A stretch of 64,000 nucleotides of DNA. It comes from Alphaproteobacteria bacterium (GTDB lineage Bacteria > Pseudomonadota > Alphaproteobacteria > Micavibrionales > Micavibrionaceae). A program made the position numbers and the translations under genes. The notes below the pieces were generated by a model, which worked only from the letters and a program-made list of their open reading frames with translations, ran no database searches and had not been told where the DNA came from. The number at the start of each line of letters is the position of its first letter. The first letter of the stretch is position 1. This document shows, piece after piece, positions 19,358 through 29,465 of the stretch. Location: contig JAEUKP010000017.1 of the NCBI GenBank assembly GCA_016794145.1, forward strand, positions 98,607 through 162,606, given 5' to 3'.

Positions 19358-21115
19358 ATGACATCACTGGTTACACAATTATCCGATATTTTGGGACAAG
19401 CATTTGCGGCGGAAGGATTGGACACATCCTTTGGGCGGGTCATTTTTTCGGATCGTCCTGATTTGGCGCAGTTCCAATGTAATGGCGCGATGGCTGCGGC
19501 CAAGGCGGCGAAGAAAAATCCGCGTGAGGTGGCAACAAAGATTGTCGAGATTTTAAAAGGGAATAATATTTTCTCCAAAATAGACATTGCAGGCCCCGGG
19601 TTTATCAATCTTACGCTGACGGATGTGGCTTTGAAAACCTATATTTCCGGACTGGTCGATCATCCACGCTGTGGAGTGGATCCGACAGCGCAGGGCGAGA
19701 CCATTGTTCTGGATTATGGTGGACCAAATGTGGCCAAACCGATGCATGTCGGGCATTTGCGGTCATCGATTATCGGGGATTCCATTCGCCGGATTTTGAA
19801 ATTCACCGGATATAACGCGATCGGTGATATTCATATGGGGGATTGGGGAACCCAAATGGGGATGATGATTTCCGAATTGGAAATTCTGCATCCGGAATGG
19901 GTGTATTTTGATCCCACTTATACGGGAGATTATCCCGCGGAGTCGCCCGTGACAATGGACGATCTGGAAGAGATTTACCCGCGTGTGTCCGCGCTGTGCA
20001 AAACAGACGAAGCGCGGTTGGAACAGTCCCGCAAAGCCACGGTGGATTTGCAAAATAAACGGCGTGGGTATTATGCGTTGTGGAAACATTTTGTCACGAT
20101 TTCTCTGGCATCGATGAAACGCAATTTCACGGCGTTGAATGTGCATTTTGATCTCTGGAAGGGTGAAACCGATGTTCATGATTTGATTGCGCCGATGGTG
20201 GATGATTTAAAATCCAAAGGCTATGCCGTGGAATCCGAAGGCGCGATCGTGGTGCATGTCAAAAAGAATGATGATACCAAAGAGTTTCCACCGCTGATTT
20301 TATACAAACGTGATGGCGGGGTGATGTACGGCACCACCGATCTGGCAACGATTCTGGAACGTGTGCGCGATTATGACCCCGTTAAAATTCTCTATATTGT
20401 CGATAAACGTCAGGCATTGCATTTCGAACAAGTTTTTCGCGGAGCCAAATTGACCAAGATTGCCCGCGATGATGTCGAATTGACTCATTTGGGATATGGT
20501 ACAATGAACGGAACGGACGGCAAGCCGTTTAAAACCCGTTCGGGTGGCGTGTTGAAACTCGAAGACTTGATTGCCATGGGCAAAGACAAAGCGATCGAGC
20601 GTTTGGACGCCGCCAAGGTCGGGGACACGTTCTCGGAGGATGAAAAAGCTAATATTGCGATGAAGGTCGCGATTGCTGCCATCAAATTTGCCGATTTGCA
20701 AAATAATTTTTCGGCCGATTACGTGTTTGATCTGGATCGCATGACCAGTTTCGAAGGAAAAACAGGCCCGTATCTGCTGTATCAAGCAGTCCGTATCAAA
20801 TCCCTGTTGGAAAAAGCAGGATATAAAGCCGGTGGAGATATTCTGTTATCGGATCAGGATCGGGCCTTGTATTTGATGATTACCGAATTGCCGGAAGTCA
20901 TCGACACAGCGGTGCGCAATTACACGCCGCATGTGGTGTGTGATCATGCCTATAAACTGGCGCAGGCGTTTAGTTCTTTCTATGGCAACACGCATATTTT
21001 ATCCGAAGAAAATGCGGCGCAAAAGCAATCATGGCTGACTCTGTCGGCGATGGTTCTGGCGCAGTTGGAATTGTCGCTGGATCTGGTCGGGATTGAAATT
21101 CCTGCGCGGATGTAA
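19358..21115 (+). CDS. argS: arginyl-tRNA synthetase
   Basis: Charges tRNA-Arg. 585 residues, class Ia. The N-terminal Add-1 domain (about 1-110) precedes the HIGH motif, here HVGH in AKPMHVGHLRSSIIGDS. The KMSKS region is replaced by KPFKTRSGG, as common in ArgRS. The C-terminal DALR anticodon-binding domain contains KLAQAFSSFYGNTHIL. Only 9 bases separate it from the orphan gene upstream, so expression may depend on that gene's promoter or on one inside it. Confidence 0.96.
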   Translation: MTSLVTQLSDILGQAFAAEGLDTSFGRVIFSDRPDLAQFQCNGAMAAAKAAKKNPREVATKIVEILKGNNIFSKIDIAGPGFINLTLTDVALKTYISGLVDHPRCGVDPTAQGETIVLDYGGPNVAKPMHVGHLRSSIIGDSIRRILKFTGYNAIGDIHMGDWGTQMGMMISELEILHPEWVYFDPTYTGDYPAESPVTMDDLEEIYPRVSALCKTDEARLEQSRKATVDLQNKRRGYYALWKHFVTISLASMKRNFTALNVHFDLWKGETDVHDLIAPMVDDLKSKGYAVESEGAIVVHVKKNDDTKEFPPLILYKRDGGVMYGTTDLATILERVRDYDPVKILYIVDKRQALHFEQVFRGAKLTKIARDDVELTHLGYGTMNGTDGKPFKTRSGGVLKLEDLIAMGKDKAIERLDAAKVGDTFSEDEKANIAMKVAIAAIKFADLQNNFSADYVFDLDRMTSFEGKTGPYLLYQAVRIKSLLEKAGYKAGGDILLSDQDRALYLMITELPEVIDTAVRNYTPHVVCDHAYKLAQAFSSFYGNTHILSEENAAQKQSWLTLSAMVLAQLELSLDLVGIEIPARM

Positions 21116-21138
21116 TCGTCTTAAATCATGAGATGATT

Positions 21139-21867
21139 TTATCTTGCGAAGGCAACCTTCTGGTAAACATACATATTCGGGGTTATTCCTGTGAATTGAT
21201 AACAGTAAGATGTTTTACCGCTTGCCCATGCGTCATTTCCATCCCCCAAAGTGATGGCACCGATTGGGAAAGCCCCTGTATACTGGTCTGAAACTGTAGC
21301 AGCATCACCTGTTGGCGGGTTGGTTGTAAATTGATGATCTAACAATTCATTGATCTGAATACAGACATCTTTAGGAATTGTTTGAAAACTTAGTACAAGT
21401 TCCGGAAGAGAGGTTCCAACATCTACAATATTGACAGTATGAGCGATCATTCCACCTCTCAGCGGGAAAGAGGAAGGGCTTGCTGGATCAAGGGGCCCTA
21501 GATCTGTTGGGAATTGGGCTGCTATTGCCCCCCCAGATCTAGAAAAGATCTTACATTTTTCATTTGTACAATTTGGAAATTGCGATGATGGATTCATGAC
21601 TGTTCCATCTGCTGTTTTAAATAAGTCTGTTTCAAAGCTGATATCGTTTTCGGATATACCATTTGTAATCAATTTATTTGCAGCTTGGGCAACAACATCG
21701 GCATATGCGATGATTGCTTGCGCCTTGATTGTGCTTTGTTGTTTTGTAAAACTTGTAGAATTCTGGCTTGCCCCGCGGGAAAAAAGAAACATCAGCGCGC
21801 CAAAAAGCGCAATGCCAATAAACACATAAACAATCACGCCGCCTCTTTGTGATTTTTCGTTTGGCAT
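21139..21867 (-). CDS. pilin-like membrane-anchored protein of the dotM-dotL operon
   Basis: 242 residues. A basic N-terminus is followed by one hydrophobic helix (about 10-29, VIVYVFIGIALFGALMFLF) and a Ser/Thr/Asn-rich extracytoplasmic domain with about five cysteines, resembling the layout of pilins or pseudopilins, though I see no clear prepilin peptidase site. It is the last gene of the operon, 3 bases after dotL, which suggests a role with the type IVB coupling complex or an associated pilus. No family recognised. Confidence 0.55.
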   Translation of the reverse strand: MPNEKSQRGGVIVYVFIGIALFGALMFLFSRGASQNSTSFTKQQSTIKAQAIIAYADVVAQAANKLITNGISENDISFETDLFKTADGTVMNPSSQFPNCTNEKCKIFSRSGGAIAAQFPTDLGPLDPASPSSFPLRGGMIAHTVNIVDVGTSLPELVLSFQTIPKDVCIQINELLDHQFTTNPPTGDAATVSDQYTGAFPIGAITLGDGNDAWASGKTSYCYQFTGITPNMYVYQKVAFAR

Positions 21868-21870
21868 TGA

Positions 21871-24141
21871 TTATTCTTCTTCTTTCTTGTCATCCGAACG
21901 GAAAATAGATTCGCGTGCTTTGCGGGCAGCTTCTTCCAGAACATTTTTAGATTCCTCGTCCAGATTGACTTCTGGTTCCGGGCGTTTCAAAAGATCATGG
22001 TATGAAATAGGCCCATTGGATATATCTGCGACATCGTCGGAATCTGCAATATCACCACCTGAGAATCCTGTTGGTTTGCTAAAGAATCCCATTGGGTTTG
22101 CCGCTGTAGATGTTGATTGATCATTTTGTTTGGCTGATACGCTTAGGGCCGCAGGCTCTGGTGTATCTGGTGCATTTAAATCGATCGGGTGGGATAATCC
22201 ATAGATGTTCGCCAATGCAAAAATCCCTCTGTCAATTGGATTGGATTCTGTATCGGTTGCAATCTGAAGAGCTTCTGCCATGGCCTGAATTTCAGCGGAT
22301 GGTTGAAGGGCGACATCTGCTTTCGGTGCCGTCCAGCCTTTTTTGACCATCAAATCGCGTAAAGCTGTGATATTTTTTGTATGTTTATGGAGGGTTTCAT
22401 CTGGTGGTGGAAGGCTGATATAACGGGTGACGCGCATTGCTTTGGCGTGCGATGCGTTTGTGTAGAAAAACCTCACATCGACAACGCTTTCACCAAAAGC
22501 GATGACACATTGCCCGGGGCCAAAGGAACGTACACCATCATAACTGGCGCGTCCACGGTCCTGGATACTTGCTTGAAAGTTATCCGAGTAGGACTTGGTC
22601 ATGCTTCCGCCTTCGGTTGCAAATCCAGATACCTCGGTCACAAACGACGATCCAACCGTTTTTTCGAAGAATTCTTTGGTTTGGGTCGGGTCTTCCAGCT
22701 TCCCGAAAATTTTGATGTTACAGTTTGCGGCGATCGAGCGGGCTTCTTCTTTCACGCGTTTTTCCAGAGCCGGCAAATCCTGTGCCGAGAAGATCATCGA
22801 GAAACCGAGCGAACGGGCCTGTGCGGCCATAACCGCCATCCCTTGCGCGGCATAGTAACCCACTTCGTCAAAGATAGTCATGAAAGGGGTAATCGAATTG
22901 GTTGGTTTGTTTTCAATGACGCTCGCGGTATCTCCCTCGACCGTTGCCCCCAGAGCCGACCCCATCATCCCTTTCAGGTTGGCGGCCACAATTTTCCCGA
23001 GGTTGGCGGCTTCATCCGCAGATTTTTCCAGAGCCGGAATCAGAACAACCAGAATGCGGCGGTTCAGAACAACGTCCACCATGTCCACGTCGGCGGCTTG
23101 GCTGTCGAAAATATAGCCATAGTCATCGGCCAAAGATTGCAGTGAACGGGTAAACTGCATCGACAGGTATCCGTGCTGGGTCTTGGCCGTTGTGGTATCC
23201 ATCATCGGTTGATCAGGGCTGGCTGGTTTGTCGCGCCCTTCATCGTCAAAGGCGGCATCGTTATAGCCTGGTAGTGTGTCCAGATATCCTTTTAATCCTT
23301 CGCGCAAATGGGATGGCAAATTTTCATCGCGCGAGAGTTTAATAATACTGCTGAGGTTCAGATTATGACGGATGGTGCCGACACTCATCGGAATATCCAG
23401 GGTATCACGACGATAGGTCAGAATTGGCATCAGGGACGAAATCAACGACACCGCACGTTCTTTCCACATCGCGTTATCGCCTTCGGCATCCGGCATCAGA
23501 GAGACCAGCATGTTGGTTAGATAAGAGGCCGACCCGCTGGAGAAGGGGTTCATCGTGTTGGATGGAGCTTTTTTGTCGGAGTTTCCGGTCATATAGTTCA
23601 GAACCAGAAGATCATCATCCCGCCCGAAACGCCGCACCAAAGACGACAAAGACGACCACAAATCTGTATCGGCTTTCCCGTCGACATAAACAAAACCGGA
23701 CCCCCAGGCAAGAGCATTACTCGCCATCGCTTTTAGACCTTCCGTTTTACCCGAACCGGTTGTCCCAAGGTACAGAATGTGGGTCCGTGCATCCGAATTG
23801 GTAAACCAAACTTCGTCTTTGTAAACATCCTGATTCCCAAGGTACAGGATACCCTCTGGCTTAGCCCCTTTTTTTTCTTTAAATTTAGACCCTAAGGGGA
23901 GCCTGAAAATCAATGATCGGTCTCTGGTGTTTAACCAGAAGGTATATAGAATTGCAAACAGAAGGAATAAATCTGCCCATTCCATTAAGGCTGCGCTAAA
24001 ATGAAACGAGATACCAGTCATCAAAAGAACGGCAAAAGCATTATTTGACTCGGTCGCCCAGTCAGCAATCCTGACCATAACAGGGCGTGAGTCACGAAGG
24101 AGCGATGCGTGCGATACTTCATACTTTTTATCTAATGCCAT
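21871..24141 (-). CDS. dotL: type IVB secretion coupling ATPase DotL/IcmO
   Basis: 756 residues. Two N-terminal membrane segments (about 36-68) precede a VirD4/TraD-like motor with Walker A GTTGSGKT (126-133) and Walker B TIFDEVGYYAAQ. The C-terminal 170 residues form the acidic extension typical of DotL, which in Legionella binds the IcmS/IcmW/DotN adaptors. DotL feeds effectors or DNA to the Dot/Icm or IncI channel. Adjacent dotM supports this over a conjugative TraD. No other Dot/Icm core genes lie in the window, so these may be a detached coupling module or the core lies elsewhere. Confidence 0.85.
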   Translation of the reverse strand: MALDKKYEVSHASLLRDSRPVMVRIADWATESNNAFAVLLMTGISFHFSAALMEWADLFLLFAILYTFWLNTRDRSLIFRLPLGSKFKEKKGAKPEGILYLGNQDVYKDEVWFTNSDARTHILYLGTTGSGKTEGLKAMASNALAWGSGFVYVDGKADTDLWSSLSSLVRRFGRDDDLLVLNYMTGNSDKKAPSNTMNPFSSGSASYLTNMLVSLMPDAEGDNAMWKERAVSLISSLMPILTYRRDTLDIPMSVGTIRHNLNLSSIIKLSRDENLPSHLREGLKGYLDTLPGYNDAAFDDEGRDKPASPDQPMMDTTTAKTQHGYLSMQFTRSLQSLADDYGYIFDSQAADVDMVDVVLNRRILVVLIPALEKSADEAANLGKIVAANLKGMMGSALGATVEGDTASVIENKPTNSITPFMTIFDEVGYYAAQGMAVMAAQARSLGFSMIFSAQDLPALEKRVKEEARSIAANCNIKIFGKLEDPTQTKEFFEKTVGSSFVTEVSGFATEGGSMTKSYSDNFQASIQDRGRASYDGVRSFGPGQCVIAFGESVVDVRFFYTNASHAKAMRVTRYISLPPPDETLHKHTKNITALRDLMVKKGWTAPKADVALQPSAEIQAMAEALQIATDTESNPIDRGIFALANIYGLSHPIDLNAPDTPEPAALSVSAKQNDQSTSTAANPMGFFSKPTGFSGGDIADSDDVADISNGPISYHDLLKRPEPEVNLDEESKNVLEEAARKARESIFRSDDKKEEE

Positions 24142-24182
24142 GGTTTAAACAGTCCATCTTTCAGAGTCATTCATAATAATAT

Positions 24183-24722
24183 TTAACGATTTTCTAAAAA
24201 TTCATCTGCCGAAATAGGGGCAGCGTCCGACACCGTACTTGCTGATGGAGGAGATAAAAATAGTTTTGCAACAACAAATAAAATCAGAAGAATAAAGAGC
24301 ACTGCGCCCGCGATAACAGCAGAGAGCGTCAGTATCTTTTTGATGAGTGCCCCCAAACTGGATCCTGCTTTGGGCGATAGAGAAAGTGCCGGAACCGGAT
24401 ATCCATTTGGAGGGGGAGTCAGAGATGATTTTAAATGGCCTTGGGCCTTTTCAAGTGCAGCAGATGTAACAAGCAAGGCCTTGATTGCCAGATCACGATT
24501 CGTATAAACGGCAATGTCCAGAACATCTTGCCGGGGTGTCTTTAAAGTCAAAACAAATTGATTCTGACCATTGTCACGAATTTCAAGTGCGGATGATTTA
24601 CTTTGTCCCAGTTCCATTTGCCAGACAACAGGTGATATCGCATCAGGAAGAGAAAGAATAAGAACTCCGTCAATTACTTTTGCTGTAGAGAGGTATTTTT
24701 CAGCCATGATATATTCTTTCAT
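24183..24722 (-). CDS. membrane protein between dotM and dotL
   Basis: 179 residues. The N-terminal 120 residues are soluble and mixed alpha/beta (KVIDGVLILSLPD, WQMELGQ, NQFVLTLKTPRQDVLDIAVYTNRD), followed by a strong membrane helix (about 127-155) and a short acidic tail. It starts 2 bases after dotM ends, so is translationally coupled; a second ATG five codons in is possible. The place between dotM and dotL, normally adjacent, suggests a lineage-specific coupling-complex subunit. No homology recognised. Confidence 0.6.
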   Translation of the reverse strand: MKEYIMAEKYLSTAKVIDGVLILSLPDAISPVVWQMELGQSKSSALEIRDNGQNQFVLTLKTPRQDVLDIAVYTNRDLAIKALLVTSAALEKAQGHLKSSLTPPPNGYPVPALSLSPKAGSSLGALIKKILTLSAVIAGAVLFILLILFVVAKLFLSPPSASTVSDAAPISADEFLENR

Positions 24723-24724
24723 CT

Positions 24725-25924
24725 TTAAGTTTTGACTTTTTTGATGCCACGTTTTTTGGATTTGGAATAATCGAGTGCAGGAATTGGTCGTGCATTCGGG
24801 GATGCGATATATTCAGAAATTGATTTGACAGCATCTTCCATTTTGGGCCGTGGGATTGGTCGTTGTGCAGTTTTTTCTGCTTTATAATGGCAGATGGCTC
24901 CTAATGCTTCCATATGGTGGGATTGTCGACCAAGGTTATTCAGTGGATACCACAACAAACGGTCAAAAGCACGAAGCCATAGGAATTGCGCAGGGGCTAG
25001 AACACCTCCTTCTTCACGTGCGGTTGCAAGGGCGCGTAACATAACCGTGTTTTCGTATGCATGCTGGTTACATTTTGCAAGGGTTTTTCCAGAGATATCG
25101 CGATCGCGTAAGATTTTTCTGGCCTTGCTGATTAAAGAACTATCGATTTTCAATCCACCTTCGAATGTCCAGCTACGCGAGAGTTTTCCAAGCATTTCAT
25201 CCGCATCCGCTCGTTTGCGAACAGATTTCAAACAAAATGCAGCAAGAAGAATTTGTTTATAAGGCGCCATATGCATGGTCCCCCGCCATGGCGGGCCTAA
25301 TTGTCTTGTAAAGGCTCTTGCGGCCGCATCAGCATCAACTTTCCCGTTGGGGACAGGAATATCATAATAGGCAATCCACTCTTCAGGGCTTAATGCCTCT
25401 GCAAAAGCGGGGAGCTCAGCAGGAACCGGTGCTCCCGGTGGACGCGGTGGTTGGTTGGTCGGGTTAAATTTTACAAAGGGAGCGATAGCCGGAAAATTCC
25501 CAGATTGTCGATTGATTAGATGATTGAGATCAAGCTTTTGTCGGAACAAAGCGCGAGGGCCGCGGAACAAAGCCCAGAAAGACATCAGGATAATGATAAA
25601 TGTAAAGAAATATCTCAATGGATAGAGTGCCCCTAGGCTGATCAAGTCCATATTTTGTGAATTGAGCTGGCGTTTGTCGAGTTTTCCTGTGAAGTCCTGG
25701 ATTTGACCAATTGTGGCCACAAGCTGACCATTCTGAAGAATCTCGAAGTCATCGCCTAAAACAAGTTTGGACGCTGTCATTTCTGCATAACGCATCCAAC
25801 GAACGGCATTTCTTATATTTTGTGATTGGAAGTACCACAATAAGTAGAGGAGGGCACCAAAAACAACAATAAGGATAGACCACCCGATTACATTCTCATA
25901 CCCACTATTTTTATCATCTGCCAC
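24725..25924 (-). CDS. dotM: type IVB secretion coupling protein DotM/IcmP
   Basis: 399 residues. Two N-terminal membrane helices (about 14-32 and 98-118) precede a helical cytoplasmic domain rich in Trp and Arg (FTRQLGPPWRGTMHMAPYKQ, ARKILRDRDISGK, FLWLRAFDRLLWYPLNNLGRQ), matching DotM/IcmP, also called TrbA in IncI plasmids. In Legionella this domain recognises acidic effector signals and binds DotL. It is the first gene of the dotM-orf-dotL-orf operon, which supports the assignment. Confidence 0.8.
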   Translation of the reverse strand: MADDKNSGYENVIGWSILIVVFGALLYLLWYFQSQNIRNAVRWMRYAEMTASKLVLGDDFEILQNGQLVATIGQIQDFTGKLDKRQLNSQNMDLISLGALYPLRYFFTFIIILMSFWALFRGPRALFRQKLDLNHLINRQSGNFPAIAPFVKFNPTNQPPRPPGAPVPAELPAFAEALSPEEWIAYYDIPVPNGKVDADAAARAFTRQLGPPWRGTMHMAPYKQILLAAFCLKSVRKRADADEMLGKLSRSWTFEGGLKIDSSLISKARKILRDRDISGKTLAKCNQHAYENTVMLRALATAREEGGVLAPAQFLWLRAFDRLLWYPLNNLGRQSHHMEALGAICHYKAEKTAQRPIPRPKMEDAVKSISEYIASPNARPIPALDYSKSKKRGIKKVKT

Positions 25925-26114
25925 AGAAACTACCTATTTATTATACCATTCTTATGAAAACATTAAGTTATTTGATTGTAAAACATACTGTTTATGATTA
26001 TTAGCATAAAAAATCTAACAAATTTTAAAAGAGAATACTAGACAGACAAAGCAAAATGAGTATTATGCCTGAAATTATTTCTAAACTTTTAAAAAGTTAA
26101 GATTTTTTTGTGTC

Positions 26115-26189
26115 GCCGGCTTAGCACAGTGGTAGTGCAGCGGTTTTGTAAACCGAAGGTCGCGGGTTCAAATCCTGCAGCCGGCACCA
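26115..26189 (+). tRNA. tRNA-Thr (anticodon TGT)
   Basis: 75 bases including an encoded CCA. The acceptor arms GCCGGC and GCCGGC pair, the D-loop has AGTGGTAGTGC, the anticodon loop is TTTGTAA (anticodon TGT, reading ACA), and the T-arm is CGCGGGTTCAAATCCTGCA. It stands alone between dotM and the 973-residue orphan. Confidence 0.95.
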
Positions 26190-26539
26190 TCTTTTCTAGA
26201 TCTTCTCCCTCCGATTCTAGAAAAATGTCAAAAATTGATATTTAGTAATTTAAAATACGAATTTGTCATTCTGGCGAAAGCCAGAATCTGATCTTGATAC
26301 AAGCGAGATTGCGGCTTTTATCCCTTGGCGCCGCAATGACGGAAAACTGGAAACGTCTAATTATTATTTTAAGTTACAGTAAAGCTCCGCCACATAAGAA
26401 TGACTCAGGAAATAGATCATTTTTATGTGGTTGAGCTGTATCTACGAGTTTCTTAGGCTATTTTTAATAATAAAATGCTATTGTTTGTACTTAATGTAGT
26501 TATAAGAAGATAAAATAGGTAGTAAGACGGGGTTAGAGT
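26190..26539. other. spacer with palindromic repeats after tRNA-Thr
   Basis: 350 bases without a gene. It contains the palindrome GTCATTCTGGCGAAAGCCAGAATC (26265-26288), a variant of the unit after gyrB, and the arms GCGGC and GCCGC around 26313-26334. The rest is AT-rich. No clear promoter was identified for the downstream gene. Confidence 0.6.
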
Positions 26540-29461
26540 ATGCCGAATGCAGTAGAGTATGAGGGTACGGTTTATATTCTTAATCCAGAGCCTAGAGGGG
26601 ATTACGCTGAAAAGATTGGCGCACCATATCTGATAAAAGCCCTAAGCGATTTTGGAATAGAGACAGTTCCCCCTCAATCCCCCAATCGTCCTGTGACCAA
26701 TGGGGCAGCTGCCAAAGCGCTAGCACAAAAAAACCCAAATGTAACGCGTGTTGATTATGCAACAGATTTCGATAGGATTGAATTACTTGAGATAAAGCTC
26801 CCTCAAGGAATGTCAGCTGCAGAGGCTGTAAAAGCACTCAATAACTATGACCCAAAAACGCAAACCTATGTTGACAAAAATATCGCAGAAGAATTTGCTC
26901 AAAAAAAGGCAGAGGCTCTTGCTGCCAAGTCAGCAAAGAATGCAAGTGATATCACTGCTGCGTCAGGTGTGTCTCCTTACGCAACAGTGACCGAACAATT
27001 AATGGTCAATGCAGGGAAGCTTGATACAAGCCAATATATCGTAACCCAGCAAGGAACGTCATTTACTGTTAGAAGTCGTTCAAATGAAACTCAGCTCACC
27101 GTCTCCGTATCAGTAGATCCCCAATTTCCTGATCGTGTACAATTAGAATTCTTGGGAAATGACCACGAGGGAGACTCCCAAAAATTTAGGCAAGCTGTTG
27201 GTTCAAAACTTCTGGATGGCGTTCTAAAGGATACAAGACAATCCACGATACAAAATGCAATGAATTTCGTTGGCAATCAGAGAATACTTGCTGATATCAC
27301 TCCTGAAAAAGCAAGAAAAATTGGTCAAGCCCGTCAAGACTCTGCAAAGAGTGCTTTGCTTGGTCAAGTCACTATTGATAACATCGGCATTGGGGGAATC
27401 TCTGATCAAGTGGAGACGATTCCGGGGGGTGTCCCAAAGAATTCATCTGGCTTCGAAACGCTCAAAGAATTATTGCAGAGCGGCCACAGGGATCGGTTAC
27501 ATCATGCAGAACAATTAGTGGCAGATGAAATCCTTCGTGCCAGAACACTTGCCAGAATTGAGGCTTTGCGTGAAGCGGGCCATATCGATACAAATTTAAG
27601 GGCAGAAGATGTCTTAAAAAGAGCTGGCCAAGGTGCAACTTTTGCAACGCTGAGAAAGGCAGGTGCTGAGGCTGCTGAATTCAAAATGGAAGTGGAAAAA
27701 GCTTTGGGTCCAGTTTCTGAATCAAGGGGGTCATTCATTGATAGAATCACTAAGGCCGAAACAATCGCAAGAAGAGTCATTTCTGACCGCAATTTTCGAA
27801 ATGGTATTGACATCCTTCGGGGATCGAATCCTGATTTGCAGGCAATGTCAGATTCAGAGATAGAATCACTTGTAAAAGGCCTCCAAGAAAAAGGGGGGCC
27901 TGTAAATTTAGATGATCTTAAAGATGCGGCCAGACAGTATCATGCATATATTGATAATCATCAGCCTGTACCTGACAAGCCCATCACCTTACAGGATATA
28001 TTAGATGGCAAGCATCTCGGCATTAAAAAATCTGCCCTTGAACATGCCGTGAACCCCCCAAGTCTACTCGATGAACTTATTAGGAAACCCTTCAAACCAA
28101 ACGAGCCTAAATCGTTGCAAGGACCTGATAAAGTTTCTCCTGTGGGGACACCTAATCCGGCACGATCGACCAAACCTCAATTAGAGCAGGGTGGAAGTGG
28201 GGATCATTCTCAAAGTGGCCCCTCGGTCTCTCAACCAGGCAATTTATCAGACACTGGTGCAACACGGCCGTCACAAGTACCGGGTCATCCAACGTCACCT
28301 TCTGGCCCTGTGATGAATGGTGTAGGATCTATCAATGCAGGAGGAGCCAATCTTGTTGACCAGACAGCACCCACTATGGGTCATGCCGAAGTCCTTGGGG
28401 CGACAGCCCTCAAACCGAAATTACAGGAAGATTTAAGGCCTGATATTAAAGAGACACCATCTGTAGGTCAGGTCGCTCCTGCACATTCAGTCTCATCAAA
28501 CGACCCTGTTTATACACCATCAAAAGTAAAACAGCCATCTGTCCAGGCGCCTGTAACTGGAATCAATACGTCTATCCCTGCGGCGAATGCAGATTCGGTT
28601 GCCCCGCCAAAATCGTTAGCACAACCTGCACCACCTCCTGCTATGGTCGCGCCGCCGCCGACAGAAACTCCGCAGACAGGGAGTAATCCCTCCACACTTG
28701 GAAAGCTTGGAGCCGTGGCTGGAAAAGCAGAGGTTGGGTTAACTGCAGCCGCACAAGTTGCTCAAGGAAATATTGCTGGTGCGGCAACGACTGTTGCAGA
28801 AACGGTTGCGACGAACGCTGCGGTTGGAAGGGCCTCCGAAACTGCAACTAAGCTATTGGCAAAGCAAGGGCTAAAAAGTGCTGGGGTTGTTGTTGGTGCG
28901 GCCGCAACTATTGGCTTTGGGTCAGCGACAGTTATTGATAAAGCAAAGCAAGGGCGTCATGCTGCTGCTGCAATTGAAGGGACCGCTGTATTATTGGAAG
29001 CGGCCGGAAACTTATTACCTGGCGGCGTTGTCGGGGCTGGATTGCGTGAAACATTTCGGGCCGCCGTCAAAAATACGATTGGCGAGAAATATGCTCCTGA
29101 GAAATCCGGATTACGCCAAGCCGCAGAATTTGCCACAGATGTTGGAAATAAAATTGTAGTCCAAAGTCAATTTAAATCAATGTCTATGGCCAAGCTTCGC
29201 GATGTTATATCTCATGATGAAACGCTCCCGAAGACAGTCTCCATTAATGGCAAGAATGTAACTTTGACGGAAGCTCTTCAAGACAAATCTTTTCGTACAA
29301 AATTTATCGAAAATTTGGAAAAGGCTGAAACAAAAGGACATGACCTGAGTGCCCAGATTGCAATGATAAAAGCCTATGATACGAAGCTTTCTGTGCCTCC
29401 CCAAACACAGTTTGCAGCTCTTCAAAAACCAGCGCCGCAGGTTGAGATGTATGGTATATAA
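26540..29461 (+). CDS. large orphan protein with proline-rich linker and alanine-rich hydrophobic region
   Basis: 973 residues, no signal peptide and no recognised domain. Three parts are visible: a mixed N-terminal half (1-480) with helical segments (residues about 305-460); a Pro/Ser/Gly linker (about 490-715, PQLEQGGSGDHSQSGPSVS and similar); and an Ala/Gly-rich, moderately hydrophobic stretch (about 725-860, with GVVVGAAATIGFGSATV and NLLPGGVVGAGLR) before a charged tail (860-973). The hydrophobic region could insert in membranes. Its place beside dotM/dotL makes a secreted effector a reasonable guess, not a demonstrated function. A fragment of unrelated sequence and a transposase remnant follow the stop. 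Confidence 0.6.
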   Translation: MPNAVEYEGTVYILNPEPRGDYAEKIGAPYLIKALSDFGIETVPPQSPNRPVTNGAAAKALAQKNPNVTRVDYATDFDRIELLEIKLPQGMSAAEAVKALNNYDPKTQTYVDKNIAEEFAQKKAEALAAKSAKNASDITAASGVSPYATVTEQLMVNAGKLDTSQYIVTQQGTSFTVRSRSNETQLTVSVSVDPQFPDRVQLEFLGNDHEGDSQKFRQAVGSKLLDGVLKDTRQSTIQNAMNFVGNQRILADITPEKARKIGQARQDSAKSALLGQVTIDNIGIGGISDQVETIPGGVPKNSSGFETLKELLQSGHRDRLHHAEQLVADEILRARTLARIEALREAGHIDTNLRAEDVLKRAGQGATFATLRKAGAEAAEFKMEVEKALGPVSESRGSFIDRITKAETIARRVISDRNFRNGIDILRGSNPDLQAMSDSEIESLVKGLQEKGGPVNLDDLKDAARQYHAYIDNHQPVPDKPITLQDILDGKHLGIKKSALEHAVNPPSLLDELIRKPFKPNEPKSLQGPDKVSPVGTPNPARSTKPQLEQGGSGDHSQSGPSVSQPGNLSDTGATRPSQVPGHPTSPSGPVMNGVGSINAGGANLVDQTAPTMGHAEVLGATALKPKLQEDLRPDIKETPSVGQVAPAHSVSSNDPVYTPSKVKQPSVQAPVTGINTSIPAANADSVAPPKSLAQPAPPPAMVAPPPTETPQTGSNPSTLGKLGAVAGKAEVGLTAAAQVAQGNIAGAATTVAETVATNAAVGRASETATKLLAKQGLKSAGVVVGAAATIGFGSATVIDKAKQGRHAAAAIEGTAVLLEAAGNLLPGGVVGAGLRETFRAAVKNTIGEKYAPEKSGLRQAAEFATDVGNKIVVQSQFKSMSMAKLRDVISHDETLPKTVSINGKNVTLTEALQDKSFRTKFIENLEKAETKGHDLSAQIAMIKAYDTKLSVPPQTQFAALQKPAPQVEMYGI

Positions 29462-29465
29462 TAAG

